From Thalassococcus arenae (GTDB lineage Bacteria > Pseudomonadota > Alphaproteobacteria > Rhodobacterales > Rhodobacteraceae), in contig NZ_JAHRWL010000001.1 in assembly GCF_019104745.1 (NCBI RefSeq), forward strand, positions 1,283,001-1,347,000: DNA of 64,000 nucleotides. The letters are read 5' to 3'. Below, piece by piece: positions 8,079 to 17,405 of this stretch; the first letter of the stretch is position 1; each line of letters begins with the position of its first letter. The translations under genes and the position numbers were made by a program. The notes under the pieces are model-generated. The model made no database searches. It was not told the DNA's origin and saw only the letters and a program-made list of their open reading frames with translations.

Positions 8079-9745
8079 TCGACAGCGCCGCCGAAATCTG
8101 GATCGCCGGGCATCTGGCAAGGGCCCTTCTGGCGGTGGACCCCGCCGGACTTGGCGGCCTGCACCTGCGCGCCCGCGCATCGGCGACGCGCGATGCCTTT
8201 CTGCGTAGCGGCGTGTCCGGCCCGATGCCAGGTTGCCGCATATCGCCTTCGATCGACGATTCGCAGTTGCTCGGCGGCGTCGATATCGCGGCGACGCTGG
8301 CAAAGGGGCGCTTGGTTCTATCGCGCGGATTGTTGGCCGGGTGCGGAACGCTGACGCTGGCGACGGCCGAACGCTGTTCTCCCGGGCTGGCTGCACGGCT
8401 CGCACAAAGGATCGATAGCGGTCATGGTCCGGTCGTAATCGTCCTGGACGAGGGCGCCGAAGAGAGCGAGGCCGCGCCGCCGTCGCTGACCGAACGACTT
8501 GCGTTCCTTGTCGATCTGGACGGAATCCGCCTGCAAGACATGGCGGAACCGGTGTTCACCGAGACCGACATCACAAGCGCTCAGGACAGGCTGGCAGACG
8601 TCATCATTCCTGACCACGCGGTTGCAGCGATAACGGTGGCGGCCGCGCGTTTCGGCATCGCATCGATGCGCGCGCCCTTGTTCGCCCTGCGCGCGGCGCG
8701 GGCACATGCCGCGCTAAGCGGTCGCCCGTCGGTGATATCGGACGACCTGGCCATCGCGGCGCAACTTGTCCTCGCCCACCGCGCCACATGCATGCCGGAC
8801 GACGCGGCGGATGATCTCCAAGATCCGGGGTCGCCCGAAAACCGCGATTCGTGCAGTGATGGTCCGTTGTCCGATTTGCCCAAGGACATGCTGGTCGAAG
8901 CCGTACGCGCAGTGCTACCGCCAAGAATGCTGAAAGCGCTGGTCACCGACACCCCGCAACCCCGGGCGGCAGGAAACGGTTCCGGCAACAGAAAACGTGG
9001 AAACCGGCGCGGGCGACCCTTGCCCGCACGGCCCGGAAAACCTCATTCAGGCGCGCGGATCGATGTCATCGCGACCCTGCGCGCCGCGGCGCCTTGGCAG
9101 ACTTTGCGTCGCAAGGCGCCGCCTGACCGGGCTGGGCTCTTGCTGCGCCCGTCCGACATCCACCTGAAGAGGTATGAGGAAAGATCCGACCGGCTCATCG
9201 TTTTCGCCGTCGACGCGTCGGGTTCCTCGGCGATGGCACGACTTGCCGAAACCAAGGGTGCGGTCGAGCTTTTGCTGGCCGAAGCCTATGCGCAACGCGA
9301 TCATGTGGCCCTGATCGCGTTCCGGGGCACTGGCGCCGAAATGGTGTTGCCGCCGACCCGGTCCTTGGTTCAGACCAAACGGCGACTAGCGGGCTTGCCG
9401 GGTGGCGGAGGCACACCTCTGGCCGCCGGGCTGCAGGCCAGCGCGGACATCATGCGTCGGGCCCGGGACCAGGGTTTGTCGCCGGTGCTCGCGCTTTTGA
9501 CCGATGGCCGCGCGAATGTTCCCCTGCCCGGGCGCAACGGTCGTGCGGCGGCTATCGAAGATGCCGAAAGGATGGCTTTGCAGATTCGCGAATTGAACAT
9601 TGCCAGCGCGGTGGTCGACACCGGTATCCGTCCGCAGCGCGATCTGCAGAACCTGGCCGCAACGCTGGGCGCCTGCTACCTGCCCCTGCCCCGAGCGGAT
9701 GCGCGAACGCTGAGCAAGGCGATCGGATCGGCCATCGGGGCGTAA
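8075..9745 (+). CDS. bchD: Magnesium chelatase subunit BchD
   Basis: Platform subunit of Mg chelatase. The N-terminal AAA-like half lacks a canonical P-loop, as in other BchD proteins. A basic, Gly/Pro-rich linker (about residues 300-330, with GNRKRGNRRGR) follows, then a C-terminal von Willebrand A domain whose MIDAS motif DASGSSA starts at Asp380. The 556-residue length is normal. ATGA overlap with bchI. Confidence 0.95.
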   Translation: MIDSAAEIWIAGHLARALLAVDPAGLGGLHLRARASATRDAFLRSGVSGPMPGCRISPSIDDSQLLGGVDIAATLAKGRLVLSRGLLAGCGTLTLATAERCSPGLAARLAQRIDSGHGPVVIVLDEGAEESEAAPPSLTERLAFLVDLDGIRLQDMAEPVFTETDITSAQDRLADVIIPDHAVAAITVAAARFGIASMRAPLFALRAARAHAALSGRPSVISDDLAIAAQLVLAHRATCMPDDAADDLQDPGSPENRDSCSDGPLSDLPKDMLVEAVRAVLPPRMLKALVTDTPQPRAAGNGSGNRKRGNRRGRPLPARPGKPHSGARIDVIATLRAAAPWQTLRRKAPPDRAGLLLRPSDIHLKRYEERSDRLIVFAVDASGSSAMARLAETKGAVELLLAEAYAQRDHVALIAFRGTGAEMVLPPTRSLVQTKRRLAGLPGGGGTPLAAGLQASADIMRRARDQGLSPVLALLTDGRANVPLPGRNGRAAAIEDAERMALQIRELNIASAVVDTGIRPQRDLQNLAATLGACYLPLPRADARTLSKAIGSAIGA

Positions 9746-9748
9746 CGA

Positions 9749-10606
9749 ATGGACCCGCAAAAGGATTTCTCCGGCTGGCCCCACGCCGAATGGTCTAGAA
9801 TCGTGCCCTGCCGACCCCATCGTTGGCACGTGCAGGACAGGGGCCAAGGCAAGACCCTGCTTTTCCTGCATGGCGCAGGCGCCTCGACGCATAGCTGGCG
9901 CGATATTCTGCCGGCGTTCCTGGATCGCTATCGCGTGGTGGCCATCGATCTTCCCGGTCACGGTTTCACGCAACTCGGCGCGCGACAACGCTCGTCTCTG
10001 GACGCGATGGCAACCGACCTGGCAGTGCTTCTGGAGAGCGAAGGAATAGAGCCCGCGGCGATCGTCGGGCATTCGGCGGGAGCGGCCATCGCGCTTCGGC
10101 TGGCCAGCTTGTCCGGGAACCCGCCGGTCATCGGACTGAACGCCGCACTGCAACCTTTTCATGGGTTGGCGGCCTTCCTGTTTCCGCTGGCCGCTCGGGT
10201 TCTTGCGATGACGCCCTTCGCCGTGACGGGCATCGTTCGCAGCCTGTCTTCCGATCGCAGGATTTCTGCTCTTTTGGCCGAAACAGGCTCTGTTATCGAC
10301 GCAGAGGGGGCTGCCTACTATGCACGCCTGTGCCGAGATCACGATCATGTCGACGGAACGTTGAGGATGATGGCGCAATGGTCGCTGGACGGGTTGTTAT
10401 CCGATCTGCCGGCTTTTTCGATGACGTGCCTGTTATTGACCGGCGAGCAGGATGGTACCGTTCCGCCAACCGTGTCGGTCGCGGCCGCGGCGCAAATGCA
10501 GAACGCGGTGTCGGAAAGCTTTGACCGGCTCGGACATCTGATGCACGAAGAAGCGCCTGCCCGAATTTCCGCGCGACTCCGCGCTTGGCTGGACGATGCG
10601 ATCTGA
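9749..10606 (+). CDS. bchO: Magnesium chelatase accessory alpha/beta hydrolase BchO
   Basis: Alpha/beta-hydrolase-fold protein found next to bchID; its exact role in Mg chelation is unresolved. The 285-residue product shows HGAGASTHSWRD (oxyanion region), the nucleophile elbow GHSAGAAIAL and a late His in RLGHLMHEEAP. It begins 3 bp after the bchD stop and is the last recognisable photosynthesis gene on this side of the cluster. Confidence 0.92.
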   Translation: MDPQKDFSGWPHAEWSRIVPCRPHRWHVQDRGQGKTLLFLHGAGASTHSWRDILPAFLDRYRVVAIDLPGHGFTQLGARQRSSLDAMATDLAVLLESEGIEPAAIVGHSAGAAIALRLASLSGNPPVIGLNAALQPFHGLAAFLFPLAARVLAMTPFAVTGIVRSLSSDRRISALLAETGSVIDAEGAAYYARLCRDHDHVDGTLRMMAQWSLDGLLSDLPAFSMTCLLLTGEQDGTVPPTVSVAAAAQMQNAVSESFDRLGHLMHEEAPARISARLRAWLDDAI

Positions 10607-10639
10607 CTGAACCAGAGGCGTGAAGAGACAAGGCGCGGC

Positions 10640-11854
10640 ATGGCCCGAACGGACTTTTTCACGGAAAACGCGCCTTGGCTGACGACCGGAGTTCTGCTGA
10701 CATTCCTGTCGAGCTTTGGTCAGACCTTTTTCATCTCGGTCTTTGCAGGCGAGATCCGGATTGCCTACGGCCTGAGCCATGCTGGTTGGGGTGCGATCTA
10801 TTCGATCGCCACCGCCGTTTCGGCATTGGTCATGCTTTGGGCCGGGGGTTTGGCCGATCGGTTCCGTGTCCGGACCTTGGGCCCCTTGGTGTTGATCGGT
10901 CTCGCCGTGGCGTGTGTCGCCATGTCCGCGAACGTCTATGTCGCGCTACTGCCTCTCGTGATCTTTCTGTTGCGACTGACCGGACAGGGAATGTGCAGCC
11001 AGATCGCCATTGTCGCCATGGCGCGTTGGTTCGTTGCAAGACGCGGCCGGGCACTTGCAGTTGCCGGCCTCGGTTTTGCCCTGGGTGAGGCGATGTTGCC
11101 CGTGCTGTTCGTCTGGCTGATGACAGCGATGGACTGGCGTGCCCTGTGGGTTGCGGCGGCTGTCGTCGCGGTGTTTGCCATTTTCCCGATACGCGCGCTG
11201 TTGAAACGCGAGCGCACGCCCCGATCACATGCAGAAACCAGCGCCACTACGGGAATGAACGGCAGGCACTGGACCCGGAAACAGGCTCTGTTTCACCCGC
11301 TTTTCTGGTTCATGGCGCCAGCTTTGCTGGGTCCCGCGGCATTCAATACGGCGTTTTTCTTTCACCAGGTGCACTTTGCCGAAATCAAGGGGTGGAGCCA
11401 CTTGCAACTGGCCGCGCTGTTTCCGGTCTACACTGCGATGGGGGTTGTCGCGATGCTCGTGTCGGGCGCGCTCATAGACCGTATGGGCACCGCTCGGTTG
11501 ATACCCTGGTTTCAACTGCCGATGGTGGCGGCCTTCGCAACATTCGCGCAAGGCAACGATCCCGTTTCGATGTTGATCGGGTTTCTCTGCCTTGCAATGA
11601 CGACCGGTGCGAACAGCACGCTCCCCAATGCGTTCTGGGCCGAGTTCTATGGTACGCGGCACATCGGTTCGATCAAGGCGATGGCCGCTGCGGTCATGGT
11701 GTTTGGATCGGCGATCGGTCCCGGGCTGACCGGCTTGTTGATCGGCATCGGCGTCGGCCTCGAAACGCAATTTCTGGGGATCGCGGCGTATTTCGTGATG
11801 ACAACCGGCCTGATGGTGATCGGCGTGGCGGAATCGCGCCGCGCCCTGGTGTGA
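10640..11854 (+). CDS. Major facilitator superfamily transporter
   Basis: A 404-residue polytopic protein with about 12 hydrophobic segments. The loop GGLADRFRVRTLG between the second and third helices resembles the MFS signature, and SGALIDRMGTARLIP is its counterpart in the second half. The substrate cannot be told from sequence. It starts 33 bp after bchO on the same strand and may be co-transcribed, but it is not one of the PucC/LhaA light-harvesting carriers as far as I can see. It converges on the smr gene with a 3-bp gap. Confidence 0.85.
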   Translation: MARTDFFTENAPWLTTGVLLTFLSSFGQTFFISVFAGEIRIAYGLSHAGWGAIYSIATAVSALVMLWAGGLADRFRVRTLGPLVLIGLAVACVAMSANVYVALLPLVIFLLRLTGQGMCSQIAIVAMARWFVARRGRALAVAGLGFALGEAMLPVLFVWLMTAMDWRALWVAAAVVAVFAIFPIRALLKRERTPRSHAETSATTGMNGRHWTRKQALFHPLFWFMAPALLGPAAFNTAFFFHQVHFAEIKGWSHLQLAALFPVYTAMGVVAMLVSGALIDRMGTARLIPWFQLPMVAAFATFAQGNDPVSMLIGFLCLAMTTGANSTLPNAFWAEFYGTRHIGSIKAMAAAVMVFGSAIGPGLTGLLIGIGVGLETQFLGIAAYFVMTTGLMVIGVAESRRALV

Positions 11855-11857
11855 TGG

Positions 11858-12448
11858 TCAGCGTCGTTTTCGAAGATAGACATAATATGCGCCGGACCCA
11901 CCATGGCGCACATGCGCTTCGGACACTTGCAGCACCGCGCCGGCGAGCGGCATCTGTTGCAACCAAAGAGGCGCTTGCCGCTTGAGCGCACCGCGCCGTT
12001 GCGGAACCGGATCGAATGGGTCTTCGCGGTTTCCCTTGCCGGTGATGACCAGGACCAACCGCAAGCCGCGCGATTGCGCGGACAAGACGAATTGGATAAG
12101 CGCGCTATGTGCGGCGTCAAGCGTCAGTCCGTGCAGGTCGATCCGAGCTTCGGGGACCAGTTTGCCACGTTTGAGCCGTCCGAACGCTTTGGCGTCCATG
12201 GTCACGGGGGCGTCGGCGAGGCGCTCGGAGGTCGTTCGAACGGGCAAGCGGACCTCGGATCGCAGAGGAGCGCGGGCCCCGACGCTGAAATCTGACGGTA
12301 TCGCGATTTGCGTTTGCTTTGGCGGCGGCTTGCGCGCCGCTGGGGCAGGGGTGGGATGATCTGGGTTCTTGCCCGGTCTGGGTTTGGCCGATCGCGCGAC
12401 ACCCTTCCACAGCTCCAGTTCGTCGGGCCGCAGACGCCGCCGTGTCAT
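11858..12448 (-). CDS. Smr-domain (MutS2 C-terminal-like) protein
   Basis: The 196-residue product has a Pro/Lys-rich N-terminal half and a C-terminal Smr domain: RIDLHGLTLDAAHSAL (about residue 103), LVLVITGKGN and VRHGGSGAYYVYLRKR. Smr domains are DNA/RNA nicking or binding modules; the role of stand-alone YdaL-like members is poorly defined. It overlaps the end of mltA by 4 bp, so the order is tim44-like, mltA, smr in one operon. Confidence 0.88.
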   Translation of the reverse strand: MTRRRLRPDELELWKGVARSAKPRPGKNPDHPTPAPAARKPPPKQTQIAIPSDFSVGARAPLRSEVRLPVRTTSERLADAPVTMDAKAFGRLKRGKLVPEARIDLHGLTLDAAHSALIQFVLSAQSRGLRLVLVITGKGNREDPFDPVPQRRGALKRQAPLWLQQMPLAGAVLQVSEAHVRHGGSGAYYVYLRKRR

Positions 12449-13488
12449 TGCACCGATTCCGGCAACAACGCGTACGCGCGCTGGATCGGCATCAGAACGA
12501 CCATGCGGCCAGGGTCTTTTATTCGGCCTGCGATACGGCCAGCACGGTCGCCCGTGCCAAAAAAGATATCGGCGCGCTGCGCGCCCTTGATCGCCGAACC
12601 CGTGTCCTGCGCGATCATCAGCCGGCGCAAAGGCGCCTGACCTTCCTTCTCGATCCAGACCGGCGCGCCCAAAGGGGTGTAGGCAGGATCGACCGCGATT
12701 GACCGCATCGCGGTGATCGAACGGTTCATGGCGCCAAGCGGGCCCTTGTCAGCCGGGACTTCGTTCACCTCGCGGAAGAAGACGTAGCTGTCATTGACAA
12801 GCAGCAAGTCGAGACCTTCCCGGGGATTTCGACGCACCCAGTTCTTGATGACCTGCGCAGAGACCTGGTGTGGCTGATAGATGCCCCGGCGCACCAGTTC
12901 CTGACCGATCGAGCTGTAGGGGTGGCCGTTTGCCCCGCCATATCCGACACGGACATGGCCGCCGTCGGGCAGCCGGACGCGCCCGGAACCCTGAACCTGA
13001 AGGAAAAACAACTCGACCGGATCGTCGACCCAGGCGATTTCCAGACCTCGTCCTTCCATCACGCCGTCGGTCAGGATTTCACGGCGGGTCAACCAGGGGC
13101 GCTGCTGTTCGGCTTCGGGCGGCATACGGTAGAGCGGAAACTGGAAACGGCCATCGGGCCGCAGTGATCCGGTCAGCTCCGGCTCGAAATATCCGGTGAA
13201 CAACCCGTCGGTGCCATTCGAGACCAACACCGGCCGGAAGAAAAGCTCGAAGAATTGCCGCGCGTCCCCGGCTTCGGCCGCCATCCCGCAAAGCGCGGAC
13301 CAATCGGGTGCGGATAGATCACCGCAGGTGTTACGAAAGACGGTAAGGGCCGCCTGGTGATCATCGTCAGCCCATCCCTTCAGATCCTCGAAGCCGAGGA
13401 TCGAGAAACTGGGTTCTTCTTCGGCCCCAAGCTGTTGTCCCGCCATGACGACCCCCGCCAGAATTGCCGCGAAGAGCCTCCGCGTCAT
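12445..13488 (-). CDS. mltA: Membrane-bound lytic murein transglycosylase A
   Basis: Cleaves peptidoglycan glycan strands in the periplasm. N-terminal signal peptide (about residues 1-22, ending LGAEE), MltA domain with GLFTGYFEPELTGS and FFLQVQGSGRVRLPDG, and a C-terminal 3D domain with catalytic-type aspartates in AQDTGSAIKGAQRADIFFG. No lipobox Cys is evident after the signal, so it may be soluble rather than a lipoprotein. Its ATG overlaps the upstream gene's TGA by 4 bp. Confidence 0.93.
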   Translation of the reverse strand: MTRRLFAAILAGVVMAGQQLGAEEEPSFSILGFEDLKGWADDDHQAALTVFRNTCGDLSAPDWSALCGMAAEAGDARQFFELFFRPVLVSNGTDGLFTGYFEPELTGSLRPDGRFQFPLYRMPPEAEQQRPWLTRREILTDGVMEGRGLEIAWVDDPVELFFLQVQGSGRVRLPDGGHVRVGYGGANGHPYSSIGQELVRRGIYQPHQVSAQVIKNWVRRNPREGLDLLLVNDSYVFFREVNEVPADKGPLGAMNRSITAMRSIAVDPAYTPLGAPVWIEKEGQAPLRRLMIAQDTGSAIKGAQRADIFFGTGDRAGRIAGRIKDPGRMVVLMPIQRAYALLPESVQ

Positions 13489-14144
13489 TCGTCCGTGGCG
13501 ACGAGCTGCCAGTTCGGATCATCGCTGCCCATGTTGCGGGCAAAGGTCCAGACGTCTTTCTGACGTTTGACGGACGTGGCGCTTCCTTCGACGATATCGC
13601 CCTCGGCATTCTTGACCACGGACGTGAGTTCGCCGACATAGCGCACGGTTATCTCGGCAAGTCCGGTTTCGTCTTCGAACCGTGCGTTCGTCAACGTCAG
13701 CTCCCGCACGCCAACGAAATCGGCCTCGATCGTGAGCCCCTGTTCTTCCCGAGCGGCGACGACTTCGGCGAAGGTGTCATAGACATCCTCGGCGAGAAAC
13801 GGCTTTAGCTCTTCGATATCCCCGCGCTCGAAACCCATCAGGATCATCTCGTAGGCACCACGAGCACCGGACAGGAATTCGCTGACGCTGAACGTCGGGT
13901 CGGTGCGTTTCATCCGTGCGAGCGCGTCGGCGCTCGGGCTTTTTTCGTCGACATGATCGGTTATGTCGCGATCCGGTCCACCTTCGATCACTTCAAAGTC
14001 GCGGCGGGCCCCGCTGTCGCGGGTCTGGTTGGAAAGCGGCGGTTTTTCAAACCCTTCACGGGTGCCCAGCACGCTGCGAAGCCGCAAGATCAGGAAAACG
14101 GCGATTCCAGCAAGAACCAGAAGCTGGATGATCGGGGAATTCAT
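13485..14144 (-). CDS. Tim44/TimA-family membrane-anchored protein
   Basis: A 219-residue protein with one N-terminal transmembrane helix (IQLLVLAGIAVFLIL) and a Tim44-like domain (about residues 85-215, with ALARMKRTDPTFSVSEFLSGA and FLAEDVYDTFAEVV). It resembles bacterial TimA, the ancestor of mitochondrial Tim44. The ATG at 14144 follows a GAGG ribosome site; an upstream in-frame ATG at 14207 has no such support. Confidence 0.87.
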   Translation of the reverse strand: MNSPIIQLLVLAGIAVFLILRLRSVLGTREGFEKPPLSNQTRDSGARRDFEVIEGGPDRDITDHVDEKSPSADALARMKRTDPTFSVSEFLSGARGAYEMILMGFERGDIEELKPFLAEDVYDTFAEVVAAREEQGLTIEADFVGVRELTLTNARFEDETGLAEITVRYVGELTSVVKNAEGDIVEGSATSVKRQKDVWTFARNMGSDDPNWQLVATDE

Positions 14145-14241
14145 CGGCACCTCGTTTCGGTGGCAAGTGTGGCATGAGCGCTGTCGAGTTCTTATGTAGG
14201 TGAGCAAGGCGGGTTAGTCCACCACGTGGCCAAGGGAAAGG

Positions 14242-14739
14242 ATGTCGGTCGAAATGTGGCTCTTCTTTGCGTTTCTCAGCGTTCCCTTGATCGAAATCGC
14301 GCTGTTCATCCAGATAGGTGGTCTAATCGGGCTTTGGCCGACGCTCGGCATCGTCGTGCTGACGGCGGTGATCGGCACATGGTTGGTACGCAGCCAGGGG
14401 AAACTGGCGCTTGCAAACCTGAGGCGATCGTTTTCCGATCTTGACGATCCGACCGAACCCCTGGCGCATGGTGCGATGATCCTGTTTTCCGGTGCGTTGC
14501 TGCTGACACCCGGGTTCTTCACGGATGCGGCGGGCTTCGCCTTGCTGATGCCACCGGTTCGAGACGCGGTGTTTCGCTGGATGAGCCGACGGATAAAGGT
14601 TCACCGCTTTTCGATGGGTGAGCAGCCGCCGCGCCAGAGCAGCCCGCATGACAGACCAGACGTCATCGATGGCGAGTTCACCGAAATGCCGCAGGGAAAA
14701 GCACCCAACCACCCGGGATCGGGCTGGACTAGGCATTGA
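14242..14739 (+). CDS. fxsA: FxsA family membrane protein
   Basis: 165-residue inner-membrane protein, named for phage F exclusion suppression in E. coli. Two to three hydrophobic segments are followed by LLLTPGFFTDAAGFALLMPPVR, the family hallmark, and a polar tail. The start at 14242 has GGAAAGG almost touching the ATG, so the ATG at 14254 is a possible alternative. It is divergent from the Tim44-like gene and 55 bp before secB. Confidence 0.88.
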   Translation: MSVEMWLFFAFLSVPLIEIALFIQIGGLIGLWPTLGIVVLTAVIGTWLVRSQGKLALANLRRSFSDLDDPTEPLAHGAMILFSGALLLTPGFFTDAAGFALLMPPVRDAVFRWMSRRIKVHRFSMGEQPPRQSSPHDRPDVIDGEFTEMPQGKAPNHPGSGWTRH

Positions 14740-14794
14740 GACCGGCGCTGACGGCTGGTATGCGATGGGCCGACGTTTTCAGGGAGACTGAACC

Positions 14795-15298
14795 ATGGCC
14801 GATACCGCAGACAACGGCGCGGCGCCGCAAGCCCCGCAGATCAAGATGAACGTGCTCGCGCAATTCGTGCGGGACATGTCATTCGAGAACATTCTGGCCC
14901 AGAAAGGCGCCAGCGGAGACGTGCAGCCGGACGTTCAGGTTCAAGTGAACCTGGATGCCAAGAAACGGTCCCAGGAAAACCAGTACGAGGTCATCCTCAA
15001 GCTCAAGGTAGATTCGAAAAGCAAGAGCGATCGTGCCCAACTGTTCCTGCTGGAACTGGACTACGCCGGCGTGTTTCACATCGAAAACGTGCCCGAAGAG
15101 CAGCTGCACCCGTTCCTTCTGATCGAGTGCCCACGGATGCTTTTCCCGTTCGTGCGGCGGGTGGTGTCTGACGTGACCCGCGACGGTGGATTTCCGCCGC
15201 TCAACCTGGAAACGATCGACTTTCTTGCGCTTTACCGGAACGAACTGGCGCGGCGGGCGGCGCAATCAGGTGGGGGCGAACAGACGGCCAACGCCTGA
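14795..15298 (+). CDS. secB: Protein-export chaperone SecB
   Basis: Tetrameric cytosolic chaperone that hands unfolded precursors to SecA. The 167-residue product has the conserved core ENILAQKGA, QYEVILKLKV, FLLELDYAGVF, ECPRMLFPFVRRVVSDVTRDGGFPP. AGGGAGA precedes the ATG by 8 bp. Converges on dnaQ with a 4-bp gap. Confidence 0.96.
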   Translation: MADTADNGAAPQAPQIKMNVLAQFVRDMSFENILAQKGASGDVQPDVQVQVNLDAKKRSQENQYEVILKLKVDSKSKSDRAQLFLLELDYAGVFHIENVPEEQLHPFLLIECPRMLFPFVRRVVSDVTRDGGFPPLNLETIDFLALYRNELARRAAQSGGGEQTANA

Positions 15299-15302
15299 TC
15301 GT

Positions 15303-15989
15303 TCAGGCGCTCCAGAGCGCCTTGTCTCCCAGTTTTTTCAGAAACTCGGCATGGGCTGCCTTTTCGTCGTTCGTCAGGCGTGCGGGCAAAGGTTCGGGCC
15401 GCGGGCCCGGGCGCCAGGTTGCATCGCTATTCGACTTCTGCGACCGGCCGCCCGGTGTGGTCAGCGCGAAATCCGGCTGCTTGCCGCCGATCAATTCAAG
15501 ATAGACCTCGGCCAGGATTTCACTGTCGAGAAGTGCGCCGTGTAACGTGCGCGAAGAATTGTCGATACCGAAACGCCGGCAAAGGGCGTCGAGGGAAGCG
15601 GGGCTTCCGGGAAACCTTCTTCGGGCGATTTCGAGCGTGTCGACAGCCTGGTCGTTGGGCAGTGGGGCACGATCGACCCAGCGCAACTCGGCGTTCAGGA
15701 ACTTCATGTCGAAGCTCGCGTTGTGAATTATCAACTTGGAATCTTGAACGAATTCCAGAAAATCATCGACGATCGCTGCAAAGACCGGTTTGTCGCGCAG
15801 AAAATCATCGCCCAACCCATGAACTTCGAACGCTTCCTGCGGCATGGCGCGTTGGGGATTGATGTACTGATGGTAGGTCTTGCCGGTGGGCACGTGGTTG
15901 AACAGTTCGACCGCGCCGATCTCGACCACACGGTCGCCGCTTTCTGGATCAAAGCCCGTTGTTTCGGTGTCGAGGACAATTTCACGCAT
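15303..15989 (-). CDS. dnaQ: DNA polymerase III epsilon subunit (3'-5' proofreading exonuclease)
   Basis: Proofreading exonuclease. The 228-residue product has ExoI LDTETTGFD (Asp7/Glu9), ExoII IIHNASFDMKFLNAE and ExoIII LHGALLDSEILAEVY. The ATG at 15989 gives the family-typical N terminus and lies inside the end of coaE (8-bp overlap). Confidence 0.95.
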   Translation of the reverse strand: MREIVLDTETTGFDPESGDRVVEIGAVELFNHVPTGKTYHQYINPQRAMPQEAFEVHGLGDDFLRDKPVFAAIVDDFLEFVQDSKLIIHNASFDMKFLNAELRWVDRAPLPNDQAVDTLEIARRRFPGSPASLDALCRRFGIDNSSRTLHGALLDSEILAEVYLELIGGKQPDFALTTPGGRSQKSNSDATWRPGPRPEPLPARLTNDEKAAHAEFLKKLGDKALWSA

Positions 15990-16575
15990 TCTGGAACCGT
16001 CGTTTGATATCTGCGAGCACAGTCTGGACCTGCGACCGCGCATGCTCAAGGTTGTCGGTTTCGATGATGTAGTCTGCCCTGACCATTTTCTCGTCGTTGG
16101 GCATCTGGCGGGCGAGGATCCGCTGCAGATCCGCTTCGGTCATGTTTCCGCGATCGAGGACCCGGGATTTCTGCGTCTCGGCGTCGATCGTCACGCAAAC
16201 CGTGGCATGCATGTCCTTGTCGGTCCCGGTTTCGAACAGAAGCGGAATGTCGAAGACGACGATTCCGTCAGGATGGTTGTTCGCGAAATCTTCGCGGTCT
16301 TGCCGGACGAGCGGGTGTACGATCGCTTCGATGCGGGGCAGGGCGGTTGGGTCTTGGGCGATGATGCGGCGAAGCGCGTCACGGGATACCGCACCATCGG
16401 CTACGGCATCGGGAAACGCTGACCGGATTGCTGTGACGGCCGACCCGCCACGAGCATAAAGGCGATGAACGGCCGCGTCCGCATCCCAGACCGGGCATCC
16501 CAGTTCGTGAAAGAGTTGGGCTGTCGCCGATTTGCCCATGCCAATGGAACCGGTCAAACCGATGCGTATGGTCAT
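15982..16575 (-). CDS. coaE: Dephospho-CoA kinase
   Basis: Last step of CoA synthesis. P-loop GLTGSIGMGKSATA at residues 6-19, DADAAVHRLY and VVFDIPLLFETG follow; 197 residues. It overlaps aroE by ATGA and dnaQ by 8 bp, part of the maf-aroE-coaE-dnaQ operon found beside the origin in many alphaproteobacteria. Confidence 0.95.
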   Translation of the reverse strand: MTIRIGLTGSIGMGKSATAQLFHELGCPVWDADAAVHRLYARGGSAVTAIRSAFPDAVADGAVSRDALRRIIAQDPTALPRIEAIVHPLVRQDREDFANNHPDGIVVFDIPLLFETGTDKDMHATVCVTIDAETQKSRVLDRGNMTEADLQRILARQMPNDEKMVRADYIIETDNLEHARSQVQTVLADIKRRFQNA

Positions 16576-17405
16576 CTCAGGACAGCGGCGCGCGCTGTTT
16601 CATCCACATCGGGACGTTTTCCGAACCACCGTTCGAATCCGGGCACGGCCTGGTGAAGCAACATGCCCAGCCCGTCGACGGTAACGCATTTGGCCTGTTC
16701 CGCTTCGCGCAAGAGCCTTGTTTGCAACGGTGTATAGACAAGATCGCAAACTGTCGTGCCGGCACGTAGACCGTCGAGCGGCACCCGGAATTCAGGTTTG
16801 CCGACCATGCCGAGCGATGTCGTATTGACAACGGTCGCCGCGTCGTCGAGCACGTTTCCGGCCTGGACCCAGTCGACGACCGTGATGCGATGACCGAATT
16901 CGTCGCGCAGGTTTTCGGCACGCAATCGGGTGCGATTGGTCAACCGGATTTCCGGAGCGCCGACATCAAGCAGGGATGCGACGACCGCCCGCGCGGCGCC
17001 ACCCGCGCCGAAGACCACAATCGGACCCGCCGCAGCGCGCCACTTCGGCGCGGATTGCCGGAGGTTTTCGATGAACCCGTAACCGTCGGTATTGTCGGCA
17101 TGGATCTTGCCATCCTTGCGGAAGATCAGCGTATTCGCTGCACCGATTAGGGTTGCCCGATCGCTGATCTGATCGGCGATGTCCATCACCTGTTCCTTGT
17201 AGGGAATAGTGACATTGACACCGACGAAACCGATCTCGGGAAGCAAGCGCAGCGTATCGGCCAGCCGCGCTGCCGGCACGTCCATCGGGATGTAGTGACC
17301 CGGCAATCCGTACTTGCGCAACCAATGCGCATGAAGACGGGGTGACTTGGAGTGGGCAATGGGTGATCCGATCACGCCGGCCAGGGGAATGCGATCTGGG
17401 CTCAT
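16572..17405 (-). CDS. aroE: Shikimate dehydrogenase (NADP+)
   Basis: Reduces 3-dehydroshikimate in aromatic amino-acid synthesis. Substrate-site motifs IAHSKSPRLH and NVTIPYKE with its catalytic Lys, NADP fold VVFGAGGAARAVV and the C-terminal DGLGMLLHQAVPGFERWFG. 277 residues. ATGA overlaps at both ends. Confidence 0.95.
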   Translation of the reverse strand: MSPDRIPLAGVIGSPIAHSKSPRLHAHWLRKYGLPGHYIPMDVPAARLADTLRLLPEIGFVGVNVTIPYKEQVMDIADQISDRATLIGAANTLIFRKDGKIHADNTDGYGFIENLRQSAPKWRAAAGPIVVFGAGGAARAVVASLLDVGAPEIRLTNRTRLRAENLRDEFGHRITVVDWVQAGNVLDDAATVVNTTSLGMVGKPEFRVPLDGLRAGTTVCDLVYTPLQTRLLREAEQAKCVTVDGLGMLLHQAVPGFERWFGKRPDVDETARAAVLR